A DNA stretch of 64,000 bases from Cyclobacteriaceae bacterium (GCA_022842845.1 JALHOT010000003.1:310001-374000), one strand, 5' to 3'; numbered from the stretch's first letter, positions 43,114 to 51,930 are shown. The notes: a model not told the origin generated them from the sequence alone. A program made the numbers and translations.

Positions 43114-44328
43114 ATGAGAGGTTTCCTGATATTAATTGGCTTTATAAGTTACAGCTGGCTGAATGCCCAAACCATTACCCTTTCTGGCAAGATTCAAGAT
43201 GCCTCTACCAAAGAAGTACTACAATTTGCTTCTGTCAGTATTAAAGGCAAATCTTTAGGCACTATTAGCAATCTTCAAGGCGACTTTGACTTCTATATAC
43301 CCAATGAACTGCGCAACGAGATCTTGATCATCAGTATGTTGGGGTACAAAAGCTTTGAAGCACCCATATGGTCATTACTCGAAAACGGAGCGATCACCAT
43401 AGAAATGCAACGATCCAGCACCTACTTGCAAGAAGTTATAGTGCGCGATTCTTTAAGTGGTGGAGATATACTGCGTATTGCACTCAACAGAGTTGATGAA
43501 AATTTGCCACAACAACCCTACTTATTGGATGGCTTCTATCGTGATATTAAACGTGTTGGTGGTACCTATATCTCGTTGATGGAAGCAGCTGTTCAAATTT
43601 ATGATGAAGACTCCAGAGAGCCTCGCAACAAAAACAAACTAAAAGAACGCGTTAAACTATTAGAGATGCGCCAAAGTCTGGGTTATGAAAGTAAGTTCAC
43701 TACCTATTTTGACCAGGATAATTTATTGGAAGATCTGCTGCTGAACAATAACATACGTTACCGACAAATTGATGCACGAGAAGAACTCTTTGCTGTGATG
43801 AATCGTGAAAAAGATTCTTTCTATAATGGTCATGAAATTTTTGTTGTGGCCTACATAGGTGAATACACTTTTAGGTTATATATAGACAAGCAAGATTACT
43901 CCATCATCCGCTTTGAGTATAAAACATCGCATCAATCATCTGATGTAATCAGTAAAAGAAAAGGTATGGAGGGACGTTTTATGGGAACTGATAAAGTGGT
44001 GGAGTTTAAGCGTTACGAAGGCAAAATGTATATCAGTTTCATGAAAATGAATTCAGCCATTCATTGGTATGACATACAAACCAAAGAGCTGAAGTTTGAA
44101 ACTGAACTATTTCAACAACTACTGATTAATAAAATTGATACAAATCCAGCATTTCGCATTGGCGCCACCGAGAGTATGAAGCGTTATGGTTTACAGTTTC
44201 AGAATTTCAATTACAATAAAAAATTCTGGGACACCTATAACGTTATTAAGCGAACACCCCTCGACACTCAAATCATAGCAGATCTGGAGAAAGCAGGCCC
44301 CCTCGAAAAACAATTTCAGGATAACTAA
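43114..44328 (+). CDS. Exported CarboxypepD_reg-like protein
   Basis: A 404-residue protein with a signal peptide (RGFLILIGFISYSWLNAQ) and an N-terminal CarboxypepD_reg-like domain (ITLSGKIQDASTKEVLQFASVSIKG, TISNLQGDFDFYIPNEL; residues 20-110). The remainder is like the DUF5686-adjacent region of other Bacteroidota envelope proteins: DILRIALNRVDENLPQQPYLLDGFYRDIKRVGG is close to the AxxYILRKAI-type segment of such proteins. It probably sits at the outer membrane. Function unknown; the family often accompanies glycan or nutrient uptake. The gene is single and convergent with the aminotransferase gene 10 bases away. Confidence 0.7.
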   Translation: MRGFLILIGFISYSWLNAQTITLSGKIQDASTKEVLQFASVSIKGKSLGTISNLQGDFDFYIPNELRNEILIISMLGYKSFEAPIWSLLENGAITIEMQRSSTYLQEVIVRDSLSGGDILRIALNRVDENLPQQPYLLDGFYRDIKRVGGTYISLMEAAVQIYDEDSREPRNKNKLKERVKLLEMRQSLGYESKFTTYFDQDNLLEDLLLNNNIRYRQIDAREELFAVMNREKDSFYNGHEIFVVAYIGEYTFRLYIDKQDYSIIRFEYKTSHQSSDVISKRKGMEGRFMGTDKVVEFKRYEGKMYISFMKMNSAIHWYDIQTKELKFETELFQQLLINKIDTNPAFRIGATESMKRYGLQFQNFNYNKKFWDTYNVIKRTPLDTQIIADLEKAGPLEKQFQDN

Positions 44329-44338
44329 GTGCGTGCGC

Positions 44339-45535
44339 TTATTGAAGCTTTGCTAAAGCCTCTTTCATTCTTTGCATAGCATTTCGCAGGTCGCTCTCAG
44401 AAGCTGCATACGACAAACGCACACAATTTTCATCACCAAAGGCTCCACCCGATACCAATGAAACATGTGCCTTCTCTAAAAGATAGATGCAGAGATCATC
44501 AGCATTTTTTACAGTAGTTGTGCCGTCTGATTTGCCAAAGAATGAACTAACATCGGGGAAGAAGTAAAAAGCTCCTTGTGGGTAATTAGACTTTACGCCT
44601 GGAATTTCCTTTAATAAATTGTAAACAATATCTCTTCGTATACGATATTCCTCCACCATTTTTTTGGTAGGTGTAATATCGCCAATGGTTGCTGCCAAGG
44701 CAGCGCGCTGTGCAATAGAGCAGTTAGCTGAAGTAATCTGTCCTTGAACTTTATTACAGCCATCTGCGATCCACTTAGGAGCCGCAATATAACCAACACG
44801 CCAGCCTGTCATGGCAAAGCCTTTTGCAAAACCATTAACCGTAATGGTACGATCAAACATACCCGGGAAAGAAGCTATACTGGTCTGCTCTCCGCTAAAA
44901 TCTATGTGCTCGTAAATTTCATCAGAGATCACCAATAAGTTTTCGTGTTTTAAAACCACGTTGGCGATGTCTTGCAATTCTTTCTTTGTGAAAACAGAGC
45001 CAGTAGGGTTACAAGGAGAAGAGAATATTACCGCTTTCGTTTTTGATGTAATGGCCTTTTCCAACTGAGCGGCCGTGACCTTAAAATCGTTTTCGATAGT
45101 GCCCCTTACCAATACTGGCGTACCTTCTGCAAGGCGTACCAAGGCATCGTAACTAACCCAATAAGGAGAGAATACGATCACTTCATCGCCAGGATTCAGT
45201 AACGCAATCATGGTATTGGCTATCGATTGCTTGGCCCCGTTTGAAACAACAATGTTTTCTGCTTTATAGGGCACATTATTTTCTTTTTGATATTTAGCTG
45301 CCAACGCTTCGCGCAGGTCTTGGTAGCCGGCTACCGGAGGGTATGAAAAATATCGTCCGTCATCGATCGCTTGCTTCGCTGCTTCACAAATGTGGGCAGG
45401 CGTTTTAAAGTCTGGCTCACCAAGACTTAAATTAATCACATCAATGCCTCTTGATTTAAACTCACGGGCTTTAGCGGCCATGGCAAGTGTTGCAGATTCC
45501 TGAATAGCTTCTATGCGGTTGGACAGTTTTTTCAT
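44339..45535 (-). CDS. Class I/II pyridoxal-phosphate aminotransferase, probable aspartate aminotransferase
   Basis: A 398-residue fold-type I aminotransferase. It starts with KLSNRIEAIQESATLAMAAKAREFKSRGIDVINLSLGEPDF, and shows PYWVSYDALVRLAEG, VIFSSPCNPTGSVFTKKEL, LVISDEIYEHIDF and VNGFAKGFAMTGWRVGYIAAP, which carries the PLP lysine near residue 238. The type Ib aspartate aminotransferase branch fits best, though prephenate aminotransferase activity occurs in the same branch. No neighbour helps to decide. It should be a homodimer in the cytosol. Confidence 0.9.
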   Translation of the reverse strand: MKKLSNRIEAIQESATLAMAAKAREFKSRGIDVINLSLGEPDFKTPAHICEAAKQAIDDGRYFSYPPVAGYQDLREALAAKYQKENNVPYKAENIVVSNGAKQSIANTMIALLNPGDEVIVFSPYWVSYDALVRLAEGTPVLVRGTIENDFKVTAAQLEKAITSKTKAVIFSSPCNPTGSVFTKKELQDIANVVLKHENLLVISDEIYEHIDFSGEQTSIASFPGMFDRTITVNGFAKGFAMTGWRVGYIAAPKWIADGCNKVQGQITSANCSIAQRAALAATIGDITPTKKMVEEYRIRRDIVYNLLKEIPGVKSNYPQGAFYFFPDVSSFFGKSDGTTTVKNADDLCIYLLEKAHVSLVSGGAFGDENCVRLSYAASESDLRNAMQRMKEALAKLQ

Positions 45536-45589
45536 AGGTAAAATTGAAGGGGGAAGTTAGAGCAAAGAAGGGGGAAGAAAAAATATTAA

Positions 45590-46198
45590 TCAGCTAAAAA
45601 GTGTTCTGCCCGATATGCTTCTTCCCAGGGTAATTTCGTCTGCATACTCCAGGTCTCCACCAATGGGTACACCACGTGAGATCACGCTAATTTTTACAGG
45701 TAGTTCTTTAATCTTTTTATGTATGTAGAAGGAGGTGGTGTCCCCTTCCATGGTTGGGCTCAGGGCAAGAATTACTTCTTTGGTTTCTTCTGCGTTTTGT
45801 GTGATGCGTGTAACAAGGCTTTCAATTTTCAATTCTGATGGACCAATACCATTAATAGGCGATATAACGCCACCTAAAACGTGATACAAACCATTATACT
45901 GCGCTGTGTTTTCAATGGCCATCACATCTTTGGTGTCTTCTACTACGCATATAATAGACCGATCACGTCTGTGGCTCTGGCAAATGGAGCAAGTGCCGGC
46001 ATCAGAAATATTATGACACTTAGTGCAGAATTTAATATTGGCACGAAGGCTAGCCAGCGCCTCCGTCAGTGCAAAGGTACTTTCAGGTTTTTCCTTTACT
46101 AAATGAAGCACCAGGCGCAAGGCCGTTTTTTTTCCTATGCCTGGCAGCTTGGATACCTGGTTTACGGCTTCTTCAATAAGTTTGGAGGGAAAATCCAT
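45590..46198 (-). CDS. recR: Recombination mediator protein RecR
   Basis: RecR works with RecF/RecO to load RecA at gaps. The 202-residue sequence begins with a helix-hairpin-helix segment LIEEAVNQVSKLPGIGKKTALRLVLHL, then a four-cysteine zinc finger (CTKCHNISDAGTCSIC). A Toprim domain follows with ICVVEDTKDVMAIENTAQYNGLYHVLGGVISPINGIGP, and VILALSPTMEGDTTSFYI contains the conserved Asp residues. Length and order are standard. It lies 54 bases upstream of the aminotransferase gene start, same strand, and 45 bases beyond clpS. Confidence 0.96.
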   Translation of the reverse strand: MDFPSKLIEEAVNQVSKLPGIGKKTALRLVLHLVKEKPESTFALTEALASLRANIKFCTKCHNISDAGTCSICQSHRRDRSIICVVEDTKDVMAIENTAQYNGLYHVLGGVISPINGIGPSELKIESLVTRITQNAEETKEVILALSPTMEGDTTSFYIHKKIKELPVKISVISRGVPIGGDLEYADEITLGRSISGRTLFS

Positions 46199-46243
46199 CA
46201 GCTGGAAAATTCAGGAATAACACCGCTAAGATATAACAATGCT

Positions 46244-46525
46244 TTATAGGATTTTAGCATCGATGCCTGCCTCACAAATAGCATCGCGGTAAGGCTTTAA
46301 AAATTCGAATGTGCCGGTTTTAACGGTGCACCTGCCTTTGTGGTGAATAAGCCAGGTGCATTGCTCCGCCTGCTCCGGGGTGTGTTTACAAACTTTAATC
46401 AGCGTACGAATTACATGATCGAAGGTGTTGAAATCATCATTGAAAACAACCAAGTCCATGATCTCGGTGGTTTCAATAACCTCCAACAGGTCCACTTCTT
46501 CTTCCGTCAATACATTGGGCTTCAT
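46244..46525 (-). CDS. clpS: ATP-dependent Clp protease adaptor ClpS
   Basis: ClpS delivers N-end-rule substrates to ClpAP or ClpCP. The 93-residue protein has DLVVFNDDFNTFDHVIRTLIKVCKHTPEQAEQCTWLIHHKGRCTVKTG; the N-terminal degron pocket uses the N/D residues of NDDFNTF, the later HHKGR is the conserved substrate-binding and Clp-contact loop. The N-terminal tail (about 25 acidic residues) is typical. It lies near recR on the same strand, 45 bases apart. Confidence 0.95.
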   Translation of the reverse strand: MKPNVLTEEEVDLLEVIETTEIMDLVVFNDDFNTFDHVIRTLIKVCKHTPEQAEQCTWLIHHKGRCTVKTGTFEFLKPYRDAICEAGIDAKIL

Positions 46526-46612
46526 ACTACAAAAGTAACAACAAAGCTATTAACAATTAAAATCGGATTTGGATTTACCCTTTTTTACTAATTGTTTCGA
46601 AAAAATTTGACT

Positions 46613-48076
46613 ATGACTCCAGGTTTGGTAGCCGGCATAATGGCTTTGTATTTTTTAGTATTGATTGGCATTTCGCTGATTACCTCCAAAGGTGCCGATA
46701 CAACAACTTTTTTTACCGCCAATCGACAGTCGCCCTGGTACCTGGTGGCCTTCGGCATGATTGGTGCCAGTTTATCGGGAGTTACGTTTATCTCTGTGCC
46801 CGGCAATGTGGGTAAAATTGGCTTTGGCTATTTTCAAATTGTGCTTGGCTACCTGGTGGGTTATTGGGTGATCATGTTCGTACTCATGCCCCTTTACTAC
46901 CGCCTCAACCTGATTTCTATTTACAGCTATTTAGAGCAGCGTTTTGATCAGTATGCTTATAAAACAGGCGCTTTTTTCTTTCTTATTTCCCGCACCATCG
47001 GTTCCTCCCTCAGACTCTACCTGGCGGCCACTGTTTTGCAACTCTTTCTCTTTGATGCCTGGGGTGTACCCTTTGCCCTGACTGTCGCTACTACTATTGT
47101 ATTAATATGGCTATACACTTTTAAAGGTGGCATTAAAACCATTGTATGGACAGATACTTTTCAAACACTTTTTCTGATATCAGCGGTTGTTATTTGTGTT
47201 TACATTATTGCCGATCGCATGGGGCTAACTTTCAGTAGCATGATAGCCCTCATCGAAGAGAGTAATTACTCTAGAATTTTCTATTTCGATGACGTGAACA
47301 GCACGCTTTTCTTTCCAAAACAATTTCTGGGGGGTGCTTTCATTGCCATTACCATGACGGGCATGGATCAGGAGATTATGCAGAAAAACTTAACCTGCAA
47401 AAATATAGGCGAAGCACAAAAGAATATGTTCTGGTTCAGCCTTACGTTGGTGGTTGTTAACCTCTTGTTCTTGACACTGGGTGCTTTGTTGTATTTGTAT
47501 AGCGCCTCCAAAGGCATAAGCATTCCGCTTGCTTCAGACGAACTGTTTCCGCGCCTGGCCTTAACCGAGTTTGGCCTTGTGGCTGGCATTTTCTTTTTAC
47601 TGGGTATTATAGCTTCCTCTTATGCCAGTGCCGATTCTGCATTGGCAGGTCTTACTACTTCATTTTGTATTGACTTTTTGAATTTTAAGGATAAGCCTGA
47701 AACACAAAAAAAACGAGAGAAGTTTATCGTCCATGTTGGCTTCTCAGTAGTGTTTTTAATCATCATTTTAGTCTTTAAAGAAATTAATGAGCGCTCCGTT
47801 ATTGACGCAGTACTGAATGTGGCTGGTTATACTTATGGCCCACTGTTAGGGCTTTTTGCCTTTGGGCTTTCCAACAAGCGAATACTGAGAGGCAAGCTTG
47901 TTCCGCTCATTTGTGTGCTTTCACCAGCGCTGTCTTACCTGATTAGTTCAAACGCTGAGTACATGCTTGGCGGTTACAAGTTTGGTATTGAAATCCTGAT
48001 TGTTAACGGTCTTCTCACATTTGGTGGCTTGTGGCTTATCTCTAACCGTGCTAAAGAAACAGCGAAAGCATCATAA
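46613..48076 (+). CDS. Sodium:solute symporter family transporter
   Basis: A polytopic transporter of about 487 residues with some 13 transmembrane helices. Sodium-solute symporter motifs are present: TTTFFTANRQSPWYLVAFGMIGASLSGVTFISVPG (the typical GxxxSxxT first helices), and FKGGIKTIVWTDTFQTLFLISAVVICVYII. Further on, LLGIIASSYASADSALAGLTTSF is the sodium-site helix 8 equivalent. The substrate is not readable (sugars, amino acids, vitamins and carboxylates are all possible). The ATG at 46613 replaces a TTG at 46592. A weak terminator hairpin follows. Confidence 0.87.
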   Translation: MTPGLVAGIMALYFLVLIGISLITSKGADTTTFFTANRQSPWYLVAFGMIGASLSGVTFISVPGNVGKIGFGYFQIVLGYLVGYWVIMFVLMPLYYRLNLISIYSYLEQRFDQYAYKTGAFFFLISRTIGSSLRLYLAATVLQLFLFDAWGVPFALTVATTIVLIWLYTFKGGIKTIVWTDTFQTLFLISAVVICVYIIADRMGLTFSSMIALIEESNYSRIFYFDDVNSTLFFPKQFLGGAFIAITMTGMDQEIMQKNLTCKNIGEAQKNMFWFSLTLVVVNLLFLTLGALLYLYSASKGISIPLASDELFPRLALTEFGLVAGIFFLLGIIASSYASADSALAGLTTSFCIDFLNFKDKPETQKKREKFIVHVGFSVVFLIIILVFKEINERSVIDAVLNVAGYTYGPLLGLFAFGLSNKRILRGKLVPLICVLSPALSYLISSNAEYMLGGYKFGIEILIVNGLLTFGGLWLISNRAKETAKAS

Positions 48077-48085
48077 AAGACGAAA

Positions 48086-48106
48086 GGCCGCTCTTTCGAA
48101 GCGACC
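48086..48106 (+). terminator. Possible terminator hairpin after the symporter
   Basis: GGCCGCT (48086-48092) can pair with AGCGACC (48100-48106) with one C-A mismatch and a 7-base loop, 10 bases after the symporter stop. The flanks are A-rich upstream and CT-rich downstream, without a clean T-run. Confidence 0.4.
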
Positions 48107-48292
48107 TCTCTCGATTAAAACCAACTTCACGTATCGTTCAAGCCATTGTTTACCCTAACTATGCAAGATTACTTGCACGCAACCTTTAAGGCTAATGATG
48201 TGCCATGTAGGAAAAACGCCTTTTTGAACGAATTTTGATGCTGAGTTTTAAAAAATATCCTGTTTTGGGAAAAGACTTCCTGAAAATAAGAC

Positions 48293-48640
48293 TCAAAGTT
48301 CCTGGGCTGGATCCCAAAATCGCTCAGCAAAATCCTGAACCTTGTCTTTTACAATCGTATGACCCTCTTTCTCCAGTAATTTTTGCATAGTGTTTGGTGT
48401 CTTAAAATGATGCTTGCCGGTAAGCAGGCCGTTGCGATTTAACACTCTATGGGCTGGCACTCCTTTAGGTGCTCCATGCATGGCCCAACCCACCATACGG
48501 GCACTCATTTTAGTACCCAAATAGTTTGCAATGGCACCATAACTGGTCACCCTTCCCTTTGGAATAAGCTTCACCACTTCATATACATCCTCGAAGAAAT
48601 TGTACCCTTGTGGTTTCTTTTGCTTTTGTTGGCTTTTCAT
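48293..48640 (-). CDS. Alkyltransferase-like (ATL) DNA-binding protein, MGMT fold without the catalytic cysteine
   Basis: A 115-residue protein with the DNA-binding fold of O6-methylguanine-DNA methyltransferases. The helix-turn-helix RVTSYGAIANYLGTKMSARMVGWAMHGAP contains the arginine finger (Arg48), and the active-site motif is present as VPAHRVLN. Ala63 replaces the Cys of PCHR, so it cannot accept an alkyl group. Known ATL proteins bind alkylated guanine and pass it to nucleotide-excision repair. The gene stands alone. The short length (115 against about 170 for full MGMT) agrees with the ATL form. Confidence 0.9.
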   Translation of the reverse strand: MKSQQKQKKPQGYNFFEDVYEVVKLIPKGRVTSYGAIANYLGTKMSARMVGWAMHGAPKGVPAHRVLNRNGLLTGKHHFKTPNTMQKLLEKEGHTIVKDKVQDFAERFWDPAQEL

Positions 48641-48691
48641 ACGAATACATCTTACTAAATTTACGCTTCATTTTAAACCTTATCCAAAGCC

Positions 48692-50221
48692 TTGAATAAA
48701 CTAAGCTTCGTTTTGGTCTTAACGCTCCTGTCACGCCTGTGTCTGGCGCAGGGTTACGATTGGGTTTTCCCTGAATCAGAGAAATGGACTTTCATCAATG
48801 AAGGGCAAGAGCTGGCCTTTTCTATTAAAACAACTTCTTCTCTACCAACGCGCTTTTCCTTAGAGAGTGCGCAAGAGTTAAATATTCAGTTTGATTCGCT
48901 CGGTAATTTCAAATGGCTTCCCTCCTATGAACTGGTAGATCGCATCGCAAAAACAAAAGAAATAACGGTAGTTTTCCAGGCTTCCATTGCTGACGGTCAG
49001 CGCTTAAGAAAAGCAATAACCTTCACCATCACCCATAGCAACCGACCGCCTGTAGTAGAGGAGCTGCCCGCATTCTATGTCAAGCAAGCCTCCAATAATA
49101 CTTACCAAATTTCTGGTGATTACGCCTATGATCCTGATGGTGACCCTATTGTTTTTAAAGCCATCCCCTCACAAATGCCAGAGGAGTCATCCTTAACTTC
49201 ACAAGGACAGTTCCTATGGAAGCCATCCCGGGGACAGTTCAATGCACTGAAAACAAATCCGCTTTTTGTCGAGTTCATTGCCCAAGACCAGCCTGAAAAA
49301 GCCGAAATAAAAGGTCGTTTAAAAATTGCGCAAACCCAGCAAGACCTGCCACCAGAGCTTTTGATTGTACCCGGTGATTCTCTCTTTACTATTAAAGAAG
49401 ATGAGACACTGAATTTGAAAATTTACATATCAGATCCTAATGGCGATGATAATATCCGCAATGCAGGATTTTTAACGAAAGATTTACGCGTACCTGAAAA
49501 CTGCCTGAAAGAAAATACGCCACTTCAGTACGAGTTTACATGGACACCCGGCTATGATTTTGTAGAAGATGTAGAAAAACAATTAATCAACGAGATTACT
49601 TTTTTCACGCTCGACAAGTCAAACAATCGTTCACAACGCAAGATACGTGTGCGCATTAACGACACCGAAAACATGGTGCAGAAGGATGCCCTGCAGTTTC
49701 AAAAATACTTTACCAATCTGGTTTCTGCTATGCAGCTCATTAACCTGCTGGACGAAAACCAGAAACAGCTTAACCAGGATTATAAAAAGGCAAGAAAGGG
49801 AAAAAAGAACCGTTCCATTATTAACGCTACTTTAGGTGGTGTTACGGGTTTATCGCCACTGGCACTGGATCCAGACAATTCAAAAATTGTTTCTGGTGTA
49901 GGTGGTACTACCGTACTAACCCTTGGCACCCTTGAAGCTACCGAGGTGATTGGCCGCTCGAAAGAAGCGATTCTAGAAAAAATTAAGATAGACATAGAAA
50001 TTAGAAACAAAGTGCAGACTGCTGGTGATGAATTTGCGAAGAAATATGCCCTGAAATCAGCCCGCAGAAATCCAGAGTTTGAAAAAGATATTGACAAGCT
50101 ACGCACAGCCATGAACGACCAGAAACTGGTGCTCCTGGAGATAGATGCTTTCCAAAAAAACCAGCCAAAAGTAGACACGCAGGCCTTGCGGAAAGTCTTT
50201 ATTGATTTTAGTGAGGAGTAA
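48692..50221 (+). CDS. Exported Ig-like (cadherin-like repeat) protein of unknown function
   Basis: A 509-residue protein. The start is TTG at 48692, followed by a signal peptide (NKLSFVLVLTLLSRLCLAQG). Residues about 20-330 appear to contain three Ig/cadherin-like repeats, with the recurring pattern of a hydrophobic strand, DPDGDPIVF or DPNGDDNI and a W(K/T)P element (FKWLPSYEL, FLWKPSRGQ, FTWTPGYDF). The C-terminal 170 residues are charged and helical, with a glycine-rich hydrophobic stretch (NATLGGVTGLSPLALDP and GVGGTTVLTLGTLEATEVIG) that may insert in a membrane. It is the last gene before the tRNA and appears to be of the host chromosome. Confidence 0.65.
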   Translation: MNKLSFVLVLTLLSRLCLAQGYDWVFPESEKWTFINEGQELAFSIKTTSSLPTRFSLESAQELNIQFDSLGNFKWLPSYELVDRIAKTKEITVVFQASIADGQRLRKAITFTITHSNRPPVVEELPAFYVKQASNNTYQISGDYAYDPDGDPIVFKAIPSQMPEESSLTSQGQFLWKPSRGQFNALKTNPLFVEFIAQDQPEKAEIKGRLKIAQTQQDLPPELLIVPGDSLFTIKEDETLNLKIYISDPNGDDNIRNAGFLTKDLRVPENCLKENTPLQYEFTWTPGYDFVEDVEKQLINEITFFTLDKSNNRSQRKIRVRINDTENMVQKDALQFQKYFTNLVSAMQLINLLDENQKQLNQDYKKARKGKKNRSIINATLGGVTGLSPLALDPDNSKIVSGVGGTTVLTLGTLEATEVIGRSKEAILEKIKIDIEIRNKVQTAGDEFAKKYALKSARRNPEFEKDIDKLRTAMNDQKLVLLEIDAFQKNQPKVDTQALRKVFIDFSEE

Positions 50222-50242
50222 GTCCAGAATCTTTCATTTCGA

Positions 50243-50274
50243 TTTGGCTAGATTCAATTGAACATTTACCTTTG
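50243..50274 (+). promoter_or_regulatory. Bacteroidota-type promoter of the tRNA-Ser gene
   Basis: TTTG (50243-50246) and TACCTTTG (50267-50274) are separated by 20 bases, a full match to the Bacteroidota -33/-7 consensus. The predicted start point is near 50281, about 50 bases before the mature tRNA 5' end. Confidence 0.75.
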
Positions 50275-50331
50275 CAGTCCTTAAAAATCGGTGAACCGAC
50301 CGTTTTTCTTGATTCGTCAGGAAAAATTCAC

Positions 50332-50416
50332 AGAGGAGTGGTAGAGCGGTTTATTGCACCGGTCTTGAAAACCGGAGACTGTAACAGGTCCGGGGGTTCG
50401 AATCCCTCCTCCTCTG
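50332..50416 (+). tRNA. tRNA-Ser (anticodon UGA)
   Basis: A complete 85-base serine tRNA with the long variable arm. Acceptor AGAGGAG (50332-50338) pairs with CTCCTCT (50409-50415), and the discriminator base is G. The anticodon stem CCGGT/ACCGG (50359-50363, 50371-50375) encloses loop CTTGAAA, giving anticodon TGA at 50366-50368. The T-arm is GGGGG-TTCGAAT-CCCTC, with one G-T pair. CCA is not encoded. A promoter and a terminator flank it. It sits at the border of the integrated element, where 3' ends of tRNAs are common integration sites. Confidence 0.95.
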
Positions 50417-50440
50417 CGTAGTACTCATCAATCAAAGTCA

Positions 50441-50475
50441 AAACCCCGAATTCTCTATGAATTCGGGGTTTTTTC
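50441..50475 (+). terminator. Terminator downstream of the tRNA-Ser gene
   Basis: A 13-base perfect stem, AAACCCCGAATTC (50441-50453) with GAATTCGGGGTTT (50459-50471) around a 5-base loop, is followed by TTTTCGTTTT. It begins 25 bases after the tRNA and is one of the strongest hairpins in the window. Confidence 0.9.
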
Positions 50476-50517
50476 GTTTTATCTCCTTCCAAAATATTCA
50501 AAGTCGCTCATTCCCTA

Positions 50518-50563
50518 GGTGCCAGTAAAGGTGCCAGCAACTTGTTTACAAGTTACTGGCACC
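50518..50563. repeat. Arm repeats and 34-base inverted repeat near the integrase
   Basis: GGTGCCAGTAA (50518-50528) and GGTGCCAGCAA (50530-50540) are direct repeats 12 bases apart, and TTACTGGCACC (50553-50563) is the inverse of the first. From 50530 to 50563 they form a hairpin with 16-base arms and a TT loop, with a single mismatch. The stretch lies between tRNA-Ser and the integrase gene. Candidate roles are integrase arm-binding sites, the recombination core, or a regulator's operator. Confidence 0.65.
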
Positions 50564-50671
50564 GAATTGGCGAAATCAGCCTGATAATCAACGTGTTCGA
50601 GAGCAGACCGCCTTTCAAACATCTTGAATCAGGCACTAAGACAAACCAACTTTAACCAAAACTTAGGTGCC

Positions 50672-51919
50672 ATGAGCCACACGATTTCAGTCCTCTTCTA
50701 CGCGCGAAAGTCGCGCTCCACAACCCAGGGTTTAATTCCAATTTACATGCGCGTGACACTTGGAGGTGAACGCTTTGAGGTGACTACTAAAGTTTACATC
50801 CGGGAAGAGCAGTGGTCTACGGAAGCCGGGAAGATGAAAGGCAACTCCGAAGAAGCTAAAAGAACCAATTCTTTACTGGATGCGATGCGCGTTCGGGCTT
50901 TTGACTACCAGCGCGAAATACTGAATGAAGGGAAGCCCCTTACCATGGACACCTTCAAGGTTAAATGGTTGGATATCGTAACCGAACGCCCTCGGATGCT
51001 ACTCGAGATCTTCGAGCACCACAACAAACAGATGAAAGAGTTAGTAGGTAAAGAGTTCTCCCCCCTTACCTATGAACGATACAAAACCTCCAAGAGTCAC
51101 ACTCATGACTTCCTAAAATGGAAATACAACATCAACGACATGAACATCAACGACCTCAACTTCGAGTTTATCACCGATTATGAATTCTGGCTCAAGTCTG
51201 AAAGGAAGTGTGATCACAATACCTCCATGAAGTATTTGTCCAACTTTAAAAAGATCGTGAACATCTGTTTGAAGAATGGATGGCTTCCGCGCAATCCCTT
51301 CCTGGGTTATAAAATGACCAAGCGCGAAATTGAACGGCCTTACCTATCGCAGGAAGAACTATCTGCAATCAGTGCTAAAACTTTCCAGGCTGCGCGAATC
51401 AACCAAGTGCGCGACATCTTTCTTTTCTGCTGTTACACGGGGCTCGCTTATGCTGATGTAAAGAAATTGACCCGTTCAGAAATTGCCACCGGCATTGATG
51501 GTGAAAAATGGATCTTCACCCATCGCCAAAAAACAGAGTCAGCTACCCGCCTGCCTTTGTTGCCTCCAGCTCAGGAAATTTTGGACCGCTACAAGGAGCA
51601 TGTACAGTGTATCAACAACGGTCTTTTGCTTCCCGTGCTAAGCAATCAGAAAATGAACACCTACCTAAAAGAGATTGCTGATGCCTGTAACATCATCAAG
51701 AAAATGACCATGCACACAGCGCGCCACACCTTTGCCACCACGGTAACACTTACAAACGGGGTACCCATCGAAACCGTTAGTAAGCTATTGGGCCATAAGA
51801 ACTTAAAAACAACGCAACACTACGCGAAAATACTCGACCTTAAAGTCAGTCAGGATATGAGCATGCTTCGTTCGAAGTTCACCGTGACAAGAATTGAGAA
51901 AACAGAAACAGGCACTTGA
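50672..51919 (+). CDS. Site-specific integrase, tyrosine recombinase family
   Basis: A 415-residue recombinase that would insert and excise the element. Residues 1-90 are an arm-binding domain (TISVLFYARKSRSTTQGLIPIYMRVTLGGERFEVTTKVYIREEQW), typical of Bacteroidota integrases. The middle is a SAM-like core-binding domain. Catalytic residues in order are His348 and Arg351 (TMHTARHTF), His375 (LLGHKNLKTTQHY) and Tyr384. The usual first Arg is replaced: the motif reads YTGLAYADV where other recombinases have TGLR, as in the IntDOT group. The ATG at 50672 is chosen because the arm-binding domain starts there. Directly adjacent to tRNA-Ser. Confidence 0.93.
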   Translation: MSHTISVLFYARKSRSTTQGLIPIYMRVTLGGERFEVTTKVYIREEQWSTEAGKMKGNSEEAKRTNSLLDAMRVRAFDYQREILNEGKPLTMDTFKVKWLDIVTERPRMLLEIFEHHNKQMKELVGKEFSPLTYERYKTSKSHTHDFLKWKYNINDMNINDLNFEFITDYEFWLKSERKCDHNTSMKYLSNFKKIVNICLKNGWLPRNPFLGYKMTKREIERPYLSQEELSAISAKTFQAARINQVRDIFLFCCYTGLAYADVKKLTRSEIATGIDGEKWIFTHRQKTESATRLPLLPPAQEILDRYKEHVQCINNGLLLPVLSNQKMNTYLKEIADACNIIKKMTMHTARHTFATTVTLTNGVPIETVSKLLGHKNLKTTQHYAKILDLKVSQDMSMLRSKFTVTRIEKTETGT

Positions 51920-51930
51920 ATGAATTAACT

